From Planctomycetota bacterium (lineage in GTDB: Bacteria > Planctomycetota > Planctomycetia > Pirellulales > Pirellulaceae): a DNA stretch of 64,000 bases. The DNA is taken from NCBI GenBank assembly GCA_014238905.1, contig JABAAE010000016.1:62001-126000 (forward strand), read 5' to 3'. Below, piece after piece: positions 9,546-18,871 of the stretch. Position numbers and translations under genes: made by a program. Below the pieces are notes generated by a model, which worked only from the letters and a program-made list of their open reading frames with translations, was not told the DNA's origin and did no database searches. How positions within the stretch are numbered: the first letter of the stretch is position 1; each line of letters opens with the position of its first letter.

Positions 9546-9563
9546 CCGCATGAAAAAATGCGG
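9546..9563 (-). promoter_or_regulatory. Hairpin overlapping the lysC ribosome binding site
   Basis: CCGCAT and ATGCGG flank a six-base loop. On the minus strand the 3' arm runs into the GGAG of the lysC Shine-Dalgarno, so pairing would partly cover it. Only a 6-bp stem; a function is speculative. Confidence 0.35.
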
Positions 9564-9915
9564 CTTCAGAGTCTATCAGGACGTTGTGTTTCTAGTCGTT
9601 TTGGAATTGAAAATCAGATTTTCCAACCCTTTTTCACTTCCGCAGTCCTAATTTAGTCGGTTCGGGTTTGAACACCAAGGAGAGGGGGCCCGAGTCCAAC
9701 CTTGTGGAGACTCAAAATAGAAAATAGCGTGGGCTTCTTTGCGGGGAGAACGGACCTGTCCGCGGGTAGTCCTCCCTAAGCCTGCCCGACGTCCCTAAGC
9801 CTGCCCGACGTCCCTGAGCCTGCCCGACGTCCCTGAGCCTGCCCGACGTCCCCGGCCAACAGCGACCTTGGCCTGCTGTTGCTCAATGCCCAGGGACCTT
9901 CAGAAAGCATTTTCT
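9564..9915. other. 352-bp intergenic region with tandem array
   Basis: Between lysC (its upstream side) and the 3' end of the amidohydrolase operon. Besides the 19-bp array at 9773-9848 and an expected lysC promoter, nothing identifiable was seen. Confidence 0.5.
9773..9848 (+). repeat. 19-bp tandem array
   Basis: Four copies of TCCCTAAGCCTGCCCGACG; copies 3 and 4 carry G for A at position 7. It lies 67 bp past the 3' end of the amidohydrolase gene at 9916. Confidence 0.92.
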
Positions 9916-11271
9916 TTATTTCGACAATTCACGTTTCTGACGGTACTTTTGCTGATACTTTTGGTAAAGCCTTTTATGGCGATCGGAAAGATCGACCGCC
10001 CGTCCCTGGACGAATGCCAATTCGACCTGGTTGGTGATCTCCAGTGGACTCTGGTCTGAGACGAATAAGGTAGCATCTTTCCCCTTTTCCAAAGATCCGA
10101 CCTGATCATCCACACCGAGGATTTCCGCAGGATATAACGTGATCGCCTTGAGGGCTTCGGTCTGATCAAGTCCGTAAGCCACTGCGGTCGCCGCATGATC
10201 TGGCAGGATTCGAGCATTCCAGGTTTCCGATCGGTCGGAGCCGCTGATGCAGTAACGGACGCCAAGCTGGCTGAGTTGGGCAGGCAGGGTAAACGCAGTG
10301 TCGTAATCCTCGTTTCGACGCCTTGGCAGGCGGTATACCGCGGAAACGACTACGGGCACTTGGTGTTTTTTTAGAAGGTCTGCGCAGTGAGGTGCATCGT
10401 ATCCCCCAAAAATAATCAGCTTGGCTTTTTGTTCATTGGCAAAAGCGACCGCCGATTGAATCTGCTGAAGATCGTTGGCGGTGACCATCATGGGAAGCTC
10501 ACCGTTGATGACCGGAATCATCGATTCCAGACGAAGATCGTGTTTTTGGGTTTTCGATTTTGCCTTGATCGCCGCTTGATAGGCCCTGGCGTCGTTGAAT
10601 AGCTTTTTTAATTGGCCAATACTATCAGTGCCCTCCGATTCAGACCCGGTTGCCGAGGAACGACCGCGTCGTTCAGGCGACCCGCTGGGCGAGTAAGCAA
10701 TGGCCGATTTGACACTAGGCCAGATGATATTCATGGCCGCTACGCTCTTGACCGTCATGTCCTCGTACGTCCAACCATCGAGCTGAATGACAGCTGATTT
10801 CCCAGAGACGATCGAACCACTCGGAGTCGTCAGAGCCAATAGCACCCCATTGCTCCTGGTGACCGGGATGACCTCGCTATCCGGGTTGACTGCGATCTGC
10901 GCCTTGACGTTGGGGTTGAAGGATCCAATTTCGCGTCGATCATCGGTCGACCGCACCGCGCCTATTTCAATCAGCCCAATTTGAGAATGAGCCTCGAAAA
11001 GCGACGGGAATACATGTTTACCGGAGACGTCGATGATCTTGGTCCCTTTGGGGACCTCAACGGACTTGCCAATTCGCGAGATTTTACCGGCATCGAACAG
11101 CACGGTCCCGTTTTCAATCGCTGGACCGGAAACAGGGTGGACCGTACCGCCCACCAATGCAATCGGTTGTTTCTGGGGACCACCTGGGACTTCATCATGA
11201 GCGATGGAGTCGACTGTCAGGATCCAAGTCAAGATGACAACCGTAGTGTAAAAAACGGAAAGGTTTTTCAT
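9916..11271 (-). CDS. Secreted amidohydrolase-like protein with incomplete metal site
   Basis: Amidohydrolase (imidazolonepropionase-like) fold: signal peptide, N-terminal beta-sandwich part (ALVGGTVHPVSG), TIM barrel, and a closing segment (GSLEKGKDATLFV) typical of the family. The metal-binding D-x-H-x-H reads EAHSQIG, keeping one His and losing the other, while a later GSD is retained. Activity is therefore doubtful or altered. It is the second gene of an operon, 51 bp after the 1069-residue amidohydrolase, which has the same secreted layout. The C-terminus is highly basic. Possibly a partner subunit of the larger protein; that is inference. Confidence 0.8.
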   Translation of the reverse strand: MKNLSVFYTTVVILTWILTVDSIAHDEVPGGPQKQPIALVGGTVHPVSGPAIENGTVLFDAGKISRIGKSVEVPKGTKIIDVSGKHVFPSLFEAHSQIGLIEIGAVRSTDDRREIGSFNPNVKAQIAVNPDSEVIPVTRSNGVLLALTTPSGSIVSGKSAVIQLDGWTYEDMTVKSVAAMNIIWPSVKSAIAYSPSGSPERRGRSSATGSESEGTDSIGQLKKLFNDARAYQAAIKAKSKTQKHDLRLESMIPVINGELPMMVTANDLQQIQSAVAFANEQKAKLIIFGGYDAPHCADLLKKHQVPVVVSAVYRLPRRRNEDYDTAFTLPAQLSQLGVRYCISGSDRSETWNARILPDHAATAVAYGLDQTEALKAITLYPAEILGVDDQVGSLEKGKDATLFVSDQSPLEITNQVELAFVQGRAVDLSDRHKRLYQKYQQKYRQKRELSK

Positions 11272-11322
11272 TTTGGTATTCTTTTTTGCGGGTTGATTTA
11301 GGATTGAAAACAGCAGCAGGAA

Positions 11323-14300
11323 TTATTTGTCGAGGTTGACACTCTTGCACTTGCAAAATTCGTCATAGTTGGGCCACATTTCCGCTGCTTTCAAGGGCCG
11401 GCCGCCCGGAGCGTTGTTCATTTCTTCGCCTGAGGCCAACACTTTTTGGACAAGAGCTCGTTTCATTTCGGCATACTTTTTTCTCAACGTCTGATCTACT
11501 TCTCTGTCAAACATTCGTTTGCCATCGACCCACGTTTTTTCACAGCGAGAGAGAGTTGACAGTGGGTTACCATTCCAGAGAACGACGTCGGCATGTTTTC
11601 CTTTTTCGATTGACCCAACATATTTTTCGATTCGCAATTGTTTCGCGGGGTTAAGGGTCACGAATTTAAGAGCCTCTTCTGGTGGAACACCTCCATACTT
11701 GACGGCCTTGGCGGCTTCGTGATTGAGGTGCCGTGCAAGTTCTCGGTCGTCGGAGTTAAACGAAACCACGACCCCGGCATCATGCATCAGGGCACCGGCA
11801 TAGGGAATCGCATCGTAGACTTCGAATTTGTAAGCCCACCAATCAGCAAATGCAGAACCCATGGCACCGTGTTTTTTCATTTCATCGGCGACTTTGTATC
11901 CCTCGAGGATATGTTGAAACGTTCCGATCCTGATATCAAATCCATCCAACAAACGGATTAATGCAAGGATCTCATCCTGACGATAGCTGTGGCAGTGAAT
12001 CCACCTTTTGCCTTCCAGGATTTCCACGATGGCTTCCAGTTCCAAATTTCGGCGTGGTGGCAATCCGGTGCGGGAGGTCGCCCATCGTTTCCATTGTTGC
12101 TGATAACCTTGTGCGGCACGGAATTGGTCCATGAAAATCTGTTGAACACCCATCCGGGTGCGAGGGTACCGAGTGGAGTCAGGATCACGGCTCCGTTTGA
12201 CATTTTCGCCCAATGCGAATTTGATTCCTTGGGGGGCTTGTTGGAACTTCAGGTCTTCATCAAGCATTCCCCAACGTAACTTAATTACCTGGTTTTGCCC
12301 GCCGATCGGATTGGCTGATCCGTGCAGAATATTGGAGGATGTCACGCCACCAGCTAATTGTCGGTAAAGGTTGATATCGTTACAGTTGATGAAATCGCCG
12401 ATCCTCACTTCTGATGTGATTGCCTGTCCACTTTCATTGATGCCGCCGTCGCTGGCCATGTGGGAGTGGCAGTCAATAATTCCTGGTGTCAGGTGCATAC
12501 CCTTGCCATCAATAATGAGTGTCTCTTTGGAGGTGGGCCAATCGAGTTTCTCACCGACGGCCAAGATTTTTCCGTTTTTAAGAACCACGGCGCCATTCTG
12601 GATGATCCCGGCACTGCCGCAGGTCCAGATCGTTACATTGTGGATAAAGACAGTCTCTACCTGCGGAAGGGATTCGACGCCGAATGCCCCCAGCGGATAG
12701 TTGACCGAAAACGATGACATGGATTTCTGTTGGGAGCTATCCTCTGACGAGAGGGGCTTTTTGACGATCTTGGGTTGAGTCACCTGATCATCATTGGCGG
12801 CAGAATCGAGCTGATCGCGACCGATGGAGGCTGCCACTCGTTGGCCGCCGGGCCATGTCAGGTACCCAGTCGCCAAATCGTTATTTCCATCTGAAAAAAC
12901 GAAAGTTAGTTGTGCGATTCCAGTCACCCCAAAACGTTCGGAGTCGAATAACGCGCTCACCCTGGCATTGACGATGCCGATTTTTTTGAATTTTACTTCA
13001 TCATCGGGAGCCGATTTGTCTTTTGAACCTGGCTTGGTTTTGTTCTTTCCCCCTTTTTTCTGTTTGGCCTCTTGCGGTGCTTTCTTTGAACGCGACTGGG
13101 GGACCGTAAGGGAACCGGATTTTTTTTCAATGGTTACCTGCAGGGCGAGTTGTTTACCGTTGGGGTCGGTGGTTTTCAATTCCCAGTCCCCGTCTATCGT
13201 ATAAGACAACTCTTTTTTGGTTTGAAATCGTGCACCCCGAACCCAGGTTTCGAGGATTTTGGTTTCTGATTGGAATAGCTCTCCGTCGGTGATCACAAGG
13301 TTGGCCATTTTCCCTGGGGCAATCGTGCCGACCGATTTTTCGACGTTTAGTAACTGAGCTGGTGTGATGGTTAAGGCGCTCAGTGCATCGTTTGCCGAAA
13401 GACCCCGTTGGACAGCTTTGCGAATGTTCTTGAGGTAATCCTTGGGGCTGGACAATCCAGAGGAACAGAACGCAAACGGGATTCCTGCTTGCGCGACTCG
13501 GGCTGGGTTTTCAGGGGCGATATCCCATTCCATCAATGTCTCCAGGGAGACATTCAAGGCGGTTTCGTAACTGGTGACATTGGGGGCAGCAGGAAAGTTA
13601 ACCGGTAATAGAATCGGACGCCCCGTTTTGGCAATTGCATCCAGTCGGCGAAATTCAAAGCCAGAGCCCCGGAGGATCGATTTGAGTCCGAACTCTCTGG
13701 AAAATCGATCCGCACGAAGGAAATAAAGCTCGTTGGAGGTATCGAAAATAACCGTCGACTGCTGAGAAATAACAGCCTGGAGAGCCTCCAATGCATCGTT
13801 GGTATCCGGTTTGGGAATGAGGGGATCGGCCTTGGCTGCCCGATTTGCTTGGGAATACCACTTGGCGTCGATGATGGCTTGTCTTGCCAATGCCACTGCA
13901 CCCATGGGGGAATTGGGATAGGCAGGCCGGGTTCCGCCTCGACTTGACCTTCTGGAAACCGTTAGCCTGGCGTGGTGCGCCACGTTGGCATTCAAAAGAG
14001 ATTGTTGAAGGTTGCCTTGACCGGTCAAAACAAAGCAGCTTGTTCCTTTCAAGATACCTCCCGCTGGAGCGACCAGTCGGGCGGTAATTCCTTGCTCCCT
14101 TAGATCTGAATTCAAATCGTCGTCAATCTGATATTGATCCGCCATTGCCAATTGGGGACGAATGTTGGCATTCCAATAGGCTGCACCGGCCTCAACGGCT
14201 TCGGTGGAGACCTCCTGTTCGCTGAAGGCATCGATGAAACCGGGGTAGATGGTCTTTCCAGCCAGATCGATTGACTTGAGGTCATCGGGAATCGGAATAG

Positions 14301-14532
14301 TATGATCACCGACCCGCTGGATCATTCCCGAGCGGATGACGATGACCCCGTTTTTAATTAGGGAGCCAGGCCGCACGATGATGTCTGCATTCATCAGAAC
14401 AACGTCGATCGGCCGATTTTCCCGAAGGCCTTCGAGGTGATCTGTCGTGCGGTCGTCCTGAGACACGGTCCAACCGGTGAATACGAATAAAAGTCCAACA
14501 AAAACTATCAAACGGGAGCAACCCAGTGGCAT
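11323..14532 (-). CDS. Secreted tandem amidohydrolase: degenerate N-half, intact C-half
   Basis: 1069 residues with a signal peptide and two amidohydrolase modules. The N-terminal module (about 40-450) keeps the flanking motifs (PGFIDAFSEQE, VGTIAPGKMANLVI) but lacks both HxH histidines, and the usual Ser-Asp near its end reads SSG. A Lys-rich linker follows (about 480-510). The C-terminal module (about 640-1040) has PGIIDCHSHM, then HCHSY, TFQHILEGYK and FNSDDRE, so a full metal site is present. Start ATG 14532 has a good AGGTGA Shine-Dalgarno. Substrate unknown; it heads the two-gene operon with 9916-11271. Confidence 0.85.
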   Translation of the reverse strand: MPLGCSRLIVFVGLLFVFTGWTVSQDDRTTDHLEGLRENRPIDVVLMNADIIVRPGSLIKNGVIVIRSGMIQRVGDHTIPIPDDLKSIDLAGKTIYPGFIDAFSEQEVSTEAVEAGAAYWNANIRPQLAMADQYQIDDDLNSDLREQGITARLVAPAGGILKGTSCFVLTGQGNLQQSLLNANVAHHARLTVSRRSSRGGTRPAYPNSPMGAVALARQAIIDAKWYSQANRAAKADPLIPKPDTNDALEALQAVISQQSTVIFDTSNELYFLRADRFSREFGLKSILRGSGFEFRRLDAIAKTGRPILLPVNFPAAPNVTSYETALNVSLETLMEWDIAPENPARVAQAGIPFAFCSSGLSSPKDYLKNIRKAVQRGLSANDALSALTITPAQLLNVEKSVGTIAPGKMANLVITDGELFQSETKILETWVRGARFQTKKELSYTIDGDWELKTTDPNGKQLALQVTIEKKSGSLTVPQSRSKKAPQEAKQKKGGKNKTKPGSKDKSAPDDEVKFKKIGIVNARVSALFDSERFGVTGIAQLTFVFSDGNNDLATGYLTWPGGQRVAASIGRDQLDSAANDDQVTQPKIVKKPLSSEDSSQQKSMSSFSVNYPLGAFGVESLPQVETVFIHNVTIWTCGSAGIIQNGAVVLKNGKILAVGEKLDWPTSKETLIIDGKGMHLTPGIIDCHSHMASDGGINESGQAITSEVRIGDFINCNDINLYRQLAGGVTSSNILHGSANPIGGQNQVIKLRWGMLDEDLKFQQAPQGIKFALGENVKRSRDPDSTRYPRTRMGVQQIFMDQFRAAQGYQQQWKRWATSRTGLPPRRNLELEAIVEILEGKRWIHCHSYRQDEILALIRLLDGFDIRIGTFQHILEGYKVADEMKKHGAMGSAFADWWAYKFEVYDAIPYAGALMHDAGVVVSFNSDDRELARHLNHEAAKAVKYGGVPPEEALKFVTLNPAKQLRIEKYVGSIEKGKHADVVLWNGNPLSTLSRCEKTWVDGKRMFDREVDQTLRKKYAEMKRALVQKVLASGEEMNNAPGGRPLKAAEMWPNYDEFCKCKSVNLDK

Positions 14533-14732
14533 AAGTCACCTGAGACAAAAGAAAGGTAGGAAGGCCAGCCCGTGAAAATGGACCCGGGCTTACCTATTTT
14601 ACCATTAAATCAACCACTTTTCAGCTGATTAAAAATGAAAACAGTTCACATCAACCATTTGTCACCCGCAAAGATCTGCTGCTGACCCCGCCTTGTTGGG
14701 GCAGGTTTTCGCTAAACCGGATGCGGGAAGAA

Positions 14733-16850
14733 TCACTCGTCACTGTTGGCAATTGCGGTCAAAATCCCTTCGACATTCCGATGGGCAGATTGCGGCAAGA
14801 CGGCGTACAGAGCATTTTGTGTTTGTAAATCGACGTCGAGAACCGCCCTGTCAAAATCTGCCAGTCGATTGGACTGCAAAAGTTTTTTCAATGCCCGCTT
14901 CAAATCCTCCGCGGTGAACCGAGCAGTGACCGCCGGCATTACATCATAGGATTCGAACGTCAGGTTGCTGGCTGCGCCATTTGGTGTCGTCAACTCGACA
15001 ACTTTATCAGAATGCCAAACGGGTTCCAGTTTCATCGTTTCGGCGAGTTCTTTGAGGATCTGGCCCGCTGATTCTCGGTCAACAGCCAAGGGAAGTTTGC
15101 CCGAGGGGAGCAAATCCTCTGCCGTTGCTTCCCAATTGACGAAAAGGTGGATGTCATATTTTTCCGAGAGGAGTGCCGCCAATTGACTGATGGAAATGGG
15201 GTCGGATTGGAAGATGGAGATCTCCTTGCTCCTAAGTTCCTTCGCCAGATTCAGACGGGTATCATTGTCTCTGAAATTAGGATTCGGCTTTTCTAAAGGC
15301 AGTGCTCTCCGGCAGCGGATATTTCGTAAAAGTTCCTTGATGCGAACCTGGGCCCATCCGAAATGCTTTACGACAATGGTCCCTTTTTGGTCATTGGCGG
15401 TGATGATTCCCTCGCCTCCCACCTGTGACCAGCTTTCCTTATTGATATAGGTCTGAATTTCCTCGATGATTTTTTGTCGACCCTCAGGTGTGGGAGCGAT
15501 GTCCGATACCTGGTATTCGCTTTCAAGCAATGTGTCTCGGTTGGGGATCGTAACAACCAGGCTGTGATTTCCCTGAATCACCGCCAAGTCAAGTTGTTCC
15601 GCCACCTGATTTAAAGCATCTTCAAAAGTTGTTTCCGTTAGGCTCAGGCTGAATTCCTTGTGGAGCGAGACACCCGATAACTGGATCGGCGTGACGTCAA
15701 CCGCTACGGGATAACTGGTCATTTGAAAATGAAAATCGAGAAATTGGAGTAATGTGATTTTTTCAAAATCCAATTTTAGGATCGGGATCTGGAGCGCGCG
15801 TTTGCGATCGGGAGTTTTTTTTAATGATCGCTCGATAAAAAACCGTGTCTGCCCATAGCTTCCCGCTAGATCGTTTTCGGTAAATCCGCCTCGAGCTGTC
15901 AGGAAGGAATTGTTTTGTTCGAACAGAGTCGAAAAACTGTCCAGCTCTCCAAAGAAACCCTCTAGTCTGGCGACGTTATCCTCGGTCCCTTGGGAAAGTC
16001 CCGGCGGGGCGTCAGGATCCGCTTTTGCTTCTTTGCCGACGATCTCAACCGGTGTGTTTAATTTGTTCGGCGGATCGTCGGTGGTGATCGATTTTTCAGG
16101 CTGGTTTCCGTTGGGCGGATTTTGTTGATCAATTTCTGAATCGGGATCGACATCGCCTGTCGTCGATGGGTTACCTTTTGGAAGCGGTTTTTCTTGCTTC
16201 GCTTTGGAGGGTTGCGAATTGATGTTATCGGGGGCTTTTTGATCTGTTGTTGTTTTTCCTGCCGTTTCATCGACGTTTTTCGGCCGGTTATCCTGTTGGC
16301 CCGTGTTTTGGCCCGTCCGATCTGGATTGTCAGCGAGTTGGTTGACTGCGTAGATCACCGCTCCAATTCCGATTAATAAAATGGCTGCAGCCGATCCAAA
16401 CGCCAGTAGCAATTTTTTTCTCTGGCGAGAACGGGGGGACGACCAATGGTCACCTGGCAGTAACGGTTCGTTCGCAGCATCGGATGGGCGTTGCTTTTCA
16501 GCTGGCGAATGATCCCCTTGCCAACGTTTTTCATGAATCGGTCGTGTACCGGTTGGTTTCGCTGATTTAGGCTTTTTGACAACCTCTTTGAGGTTTTCAC
16601 TGACCGAATGATTGATATTGGATTCGGTTTCCGGTAACGCTGGGTCCGGATTTGGCTTGACGAAAGGGCGAGATTTTTTTCCCCGTGGGGTGGATTCCTT
16701 TTCGTCTTCTCCGGTGTCCCAGTCGTGGGGAGGCACGACTTGTACCATGCTGCCGCATTTTGGACAGGCCAGGATTTGATCAATGGCTGACTTTTGCCGA
16801 ACGTTCAGTTTGGTTTGGCAGGTATCACAGCTAATTTGAAAAAGCGTCAC
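14733..16850 (-). CDS. Zinc-ribbon single-TM protein with large outer domain
   Basis: The N-terminus has a two-Cys-pair zinc ribbon (CDTCQTK ... CPKCGSM, about 9-33) of the kind common in planctomycete membrane proteins. A Pro/Lys/Gln-rich region follows, a TM helix about 145-168 (LLLAFGSAAAILLIGIGAVI), a long polar linker rich in Asn, Pro, Lys and Gln, then a 400-residue alpha/beta region with two similar parts (each with ILKLDFEK- or LPLAVDRES-like strands). That pattern recalls short secretin/STN-like repeats but is not conclusive. Start GTG 16850. Function unknown; no operon partner. Confidence 0.7.
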   Translation of the reverse strand: MTLFQISCDTCQTKLNVRQKSAIDQILACPKCGSMVQVVPPHDWDTGEDEKESTPRGKKSRPFVKPNPDPALPETESNINHSVSENLKEVVKKPKSAKPTGTRPIHEKRWQGDHSPAEKQRPSDAANEPLLPGDHWSSPRSRQRKKLLLAFGSAAAILLIGIGAVIYAVNQLADNPDRTGQNTGQQDNRPKNVDETAGKTTTDQKAPDNINSQPSKAKQEKPLPKGNPSTTGDVDPDSEIDQQNPPNGNQPEKSITTDDPPNKLNTPVEIVGKEAKADPDAPPGLSQGTEDNVARLEGFFGELDSFSTLFEQNNSFLTARGGFTENDLAGSYGQTRFFIERSLKKTPDRKRALQIPILKLDFEKITLLQFLDFHFQMTSYPVAVDVTPIQLSGVSLHKEFSLSLTETTFEDALNQVAEQLDLAVIQGNHSLVVTIPNRDTLLESEYQVSDIAPTPEGRQKIIEEIQTYINKESWSQVGGEGIITANDQKGTIVVKHFGWAQVRIKELLRNIRCRRALPLEKPNPNFRDNDTRLNLAKELRSKEISIFQSDPISISQLAALLSEKYDIHLFVNWEATAEDLLPSGKLPLAVDRESAGQILKELAETMKLEPVWHSDKVVELTTPNGAASNLTFESYDVMPAVTARFTAEDLKRALKKLLQSNRLADFDRAVLDVDLQTQNALYAVLPQSAHRNVEGILTAIANSDE

Positions 16851-17302
16851 ATTGAAGTCCGTTTAGGAAACCACTGGTTGTTCACCAACGGCGATTTGCC
16901 TGTAAGAATGGGGTGTTTGGTTTGTAAAAACGGTGTAGTAGGATACGATCCAGCAACATGAACAAACCGTTACGGGGTCCGACCGGTTACCAAATTCTAA
17001 TTTATTTTGACGAATAATACCAAATTAACGATTCTTTAGATTGAAGGTCGCCTGTTTGGCAGTCATGACGGAGATAGACATTCATTGGAGTATGCCCTGC
17101 TTGGCCGGGGATTCCGCCGAAGTGACCACCCGGTGATGGAAGAAAACGCTCTTGCTGGTGGCTGGTAAAACAACACAAGAGGGCCGCCTACCACTCAGGG
17201 TTGATGAACTCAGGGTTGATGAACTCAGGGTTGATGAACTCAGGGTTGATGAACTCAGGGAAAACGATGGGTTTCATCCCTGGGGCTTAATCATTCATCA
17301 AA
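16851..17302. other. 452-bp intergenic region with tandem array
   Basis: Downstream of the TolC-like gene and upstream of the zinc-ribbon gene, both on the minus strand. An AT-rich stretch around 16995-17040 may hold the zinc-ribbon gene promoter. Otherwise only the array at 17194-17260 was seen. Confidence 0.5.
17194..17260 (+). repeat. 15-bp tandem array
   Basis: Four copies of CTCAGGGTTGATGAA and a 7-base partial copy, 42 bp past the 3' end of the TolC-like gene. The unit stays open in one frame, but no gene is supported. Confidence 0.92.
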
Positions 17303-18598
17303 TCACGAGTTGTTTCCCAGCAGTCCTTGTTGTGATTTCATCCGGATCCACGATCTTTGCATTTCGATCGCCGCGTGAATAAGTTCCGCACGAGTCGCAA
17401 GGATTCCAGCTTCAATTTCCAAAACCTGTTCCACTTTGATGGGTGCAACTTGTCGCCTGGCGTTGAGCCAGTCTTGGCTTTTTCGAAGGCTAGTCAGTTT
17501 TTGGCCGGTTAATTCAAGCTGGTTTTTATGTTTCAGGATTGAGTAGAAATGCTCGGTAACACCGGATTTCATTAATTCGACTTGGCTATCGAGCAACAAC
17601 GCCAGTTGGGACCGGATTTTTTGGATTTCGGGCGCAGGGTCTCCGCCAAAAATTCTCCTTTCCAGCCGTATGGCAGCTAGAGGACTCACCGCCCGAACGG
17701 ATCCTCGCATTATTTCGAGGATTTGTTCATCCCCTGCAGTGACAAATTCGCCAATAGTGGAGAGGTCGTGGCGGTGGTTCAATCCCGTTTCGATTTCGGT
17801 AGCAAGGGACGACGGTGCTTCCCACTGCAGAATTTGGCAAGAGGTCCAGATGGGGATTGAGGAATCTTCCAAACCGAGGAGCAACCGCAATTTGTCATTC
17901 AGATTTTGAAAATTGAAAACGAGATCTGTCGATTGGAGGTCGGAGGAAAGTTTTTCCCTGACAAGAATTTCGGGATCGACTTCCTTGAGAATGCCATCGT
18001 TTTGTAGATCACCAACCACCACCGACAGATCCTTGATGGCTTGCGTGGTTTCCAAGGCGATGGAGTTTTGCAAGTGTACCTCAGTTAACCCAAGATAGAC
18101 CAAGAGCGCTTTTTCAGCGGCGAGATTTTTTTGGTATTGGGCGTTGGACAAGATGGCGGCGTTGATCGTTTCGGTCAGTTTCGGGTCGACGTTTGAACAC
18201 CGACATGTAACGGAAGTCGTTGTCTCCTCGGTCAGCACCCGAGCGACCGGTGCATGTTGAGCTGCCAGTTGCTCGCAAACACTCAGGCTGAGGGATTCGA
18301 TCTGGGCGGAGGGAATTGGCAGGGACCCGTGCTCCCCGGAAGAAATCGATGGGATTTGAATCGGTTCCCTGTCTGCCCACTCAATGACTTCCAAGGAGTG
18401 TGTGGGAGCCGTCAGCGCCGGGTAACCGTCACACCAGGAAGCCGGCGTTCGGCAGCCAGCTGCAGTCATTGCTAGTATCCAGCCCAAAGCCAGAGTTAGT
18501 GTTTGGACCGTTGATTGAACAAAGATTCCATCCGGGCGCGGAGGCGGGAGTGCCCCCAGGCTGCGTTGAGAAGCTGCTTTTTGCGGATGGAGACGCAT
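17303..18598 (-). CDS. Putative TolC-like outer-membrane lipoprotein
   Basis: A hydrophobic segment ending in AMTAAGC gives a lipobox with Cys at about residue 49, after a long basic leader. The mature part is almost entirely helical with heptad-like Leu/Ile spacing and two similar halves (each a long helix pair, ending LARSELIHAA-type), the layout of TolC-family efflux ducts. No strong TolC sequence motif is visible, so the family call is by architecture. An efflux partner (RND, MFP) is absent from the window. Start ATG 18598; a later start would still keep the lipobox only if it lay before residue 30. Confidence 0.5.
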   Translation of the reverse strand: MRLHPQKAASQRSLGALPPPRPDGIFVQSTVQTLTLALGWILAMTAAGCRTPASWCDGYPALTAPTHSLEVIEWADREPIQIPSISSGEHGSLPIPSAQIESLSLSVCEQLAAQHAPVARVLTEETTTSVTCRCSNVDPKLTETINAAILSNAQYQKNLAAEKALLVYLGLTEVHLQNSIALETTQAIKDLSVVVGDLQNDGILKEVDPEILVREKLSSDLQSTDLVFNFQNLNDKLRLLLGLEDSSIPIWTSCQILQWEAPSSLATEIETGLNHRHDLSTIGEFVTAGDEQILEIMRGSVRAVSPLAAIRLERRIFGGDPAPEIQKIRSQLALLLDSQVELMKSGVTEHFYSILKHKNQLELTGQKLTSLRKSQDWLNARRQVAPIKVEQVLEIEAGILATRAELIHAAIEMQRSWIRMKSQQGLLGNNS

Positions 18599-18871
18599 TA
18601 CCGGTCCGTAAAGGCTGGATAGACTTAACTCTTGGATTGAATCGGCTTGCCGCGGTCGTCCCCTTTAAGCTGTTAGGGTAACTTTTGCCGGTTATTTCGC
18701 GAAAAAGACTGCTGGCATGGCGTTTCCTCGGTTTCACGCCGCCGGCTGTTGCTTTGGGGCGGGTGAAAGATTGGCATCGCCTCGCATCGTACCGCCGAGC
18801 AAATTATAATGGTTTGGCGACAACAAGCTGATTGAAGATTGATCTGGCCTTCTCAGAAAAGGAACACACTT

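Noticed and set aside
17152-17382. Open frame with a repeated ELRVD peptide
   Set aside because: The repeat is the 15-bp array; the frame also runs into the TolC-like gene on the other strand.
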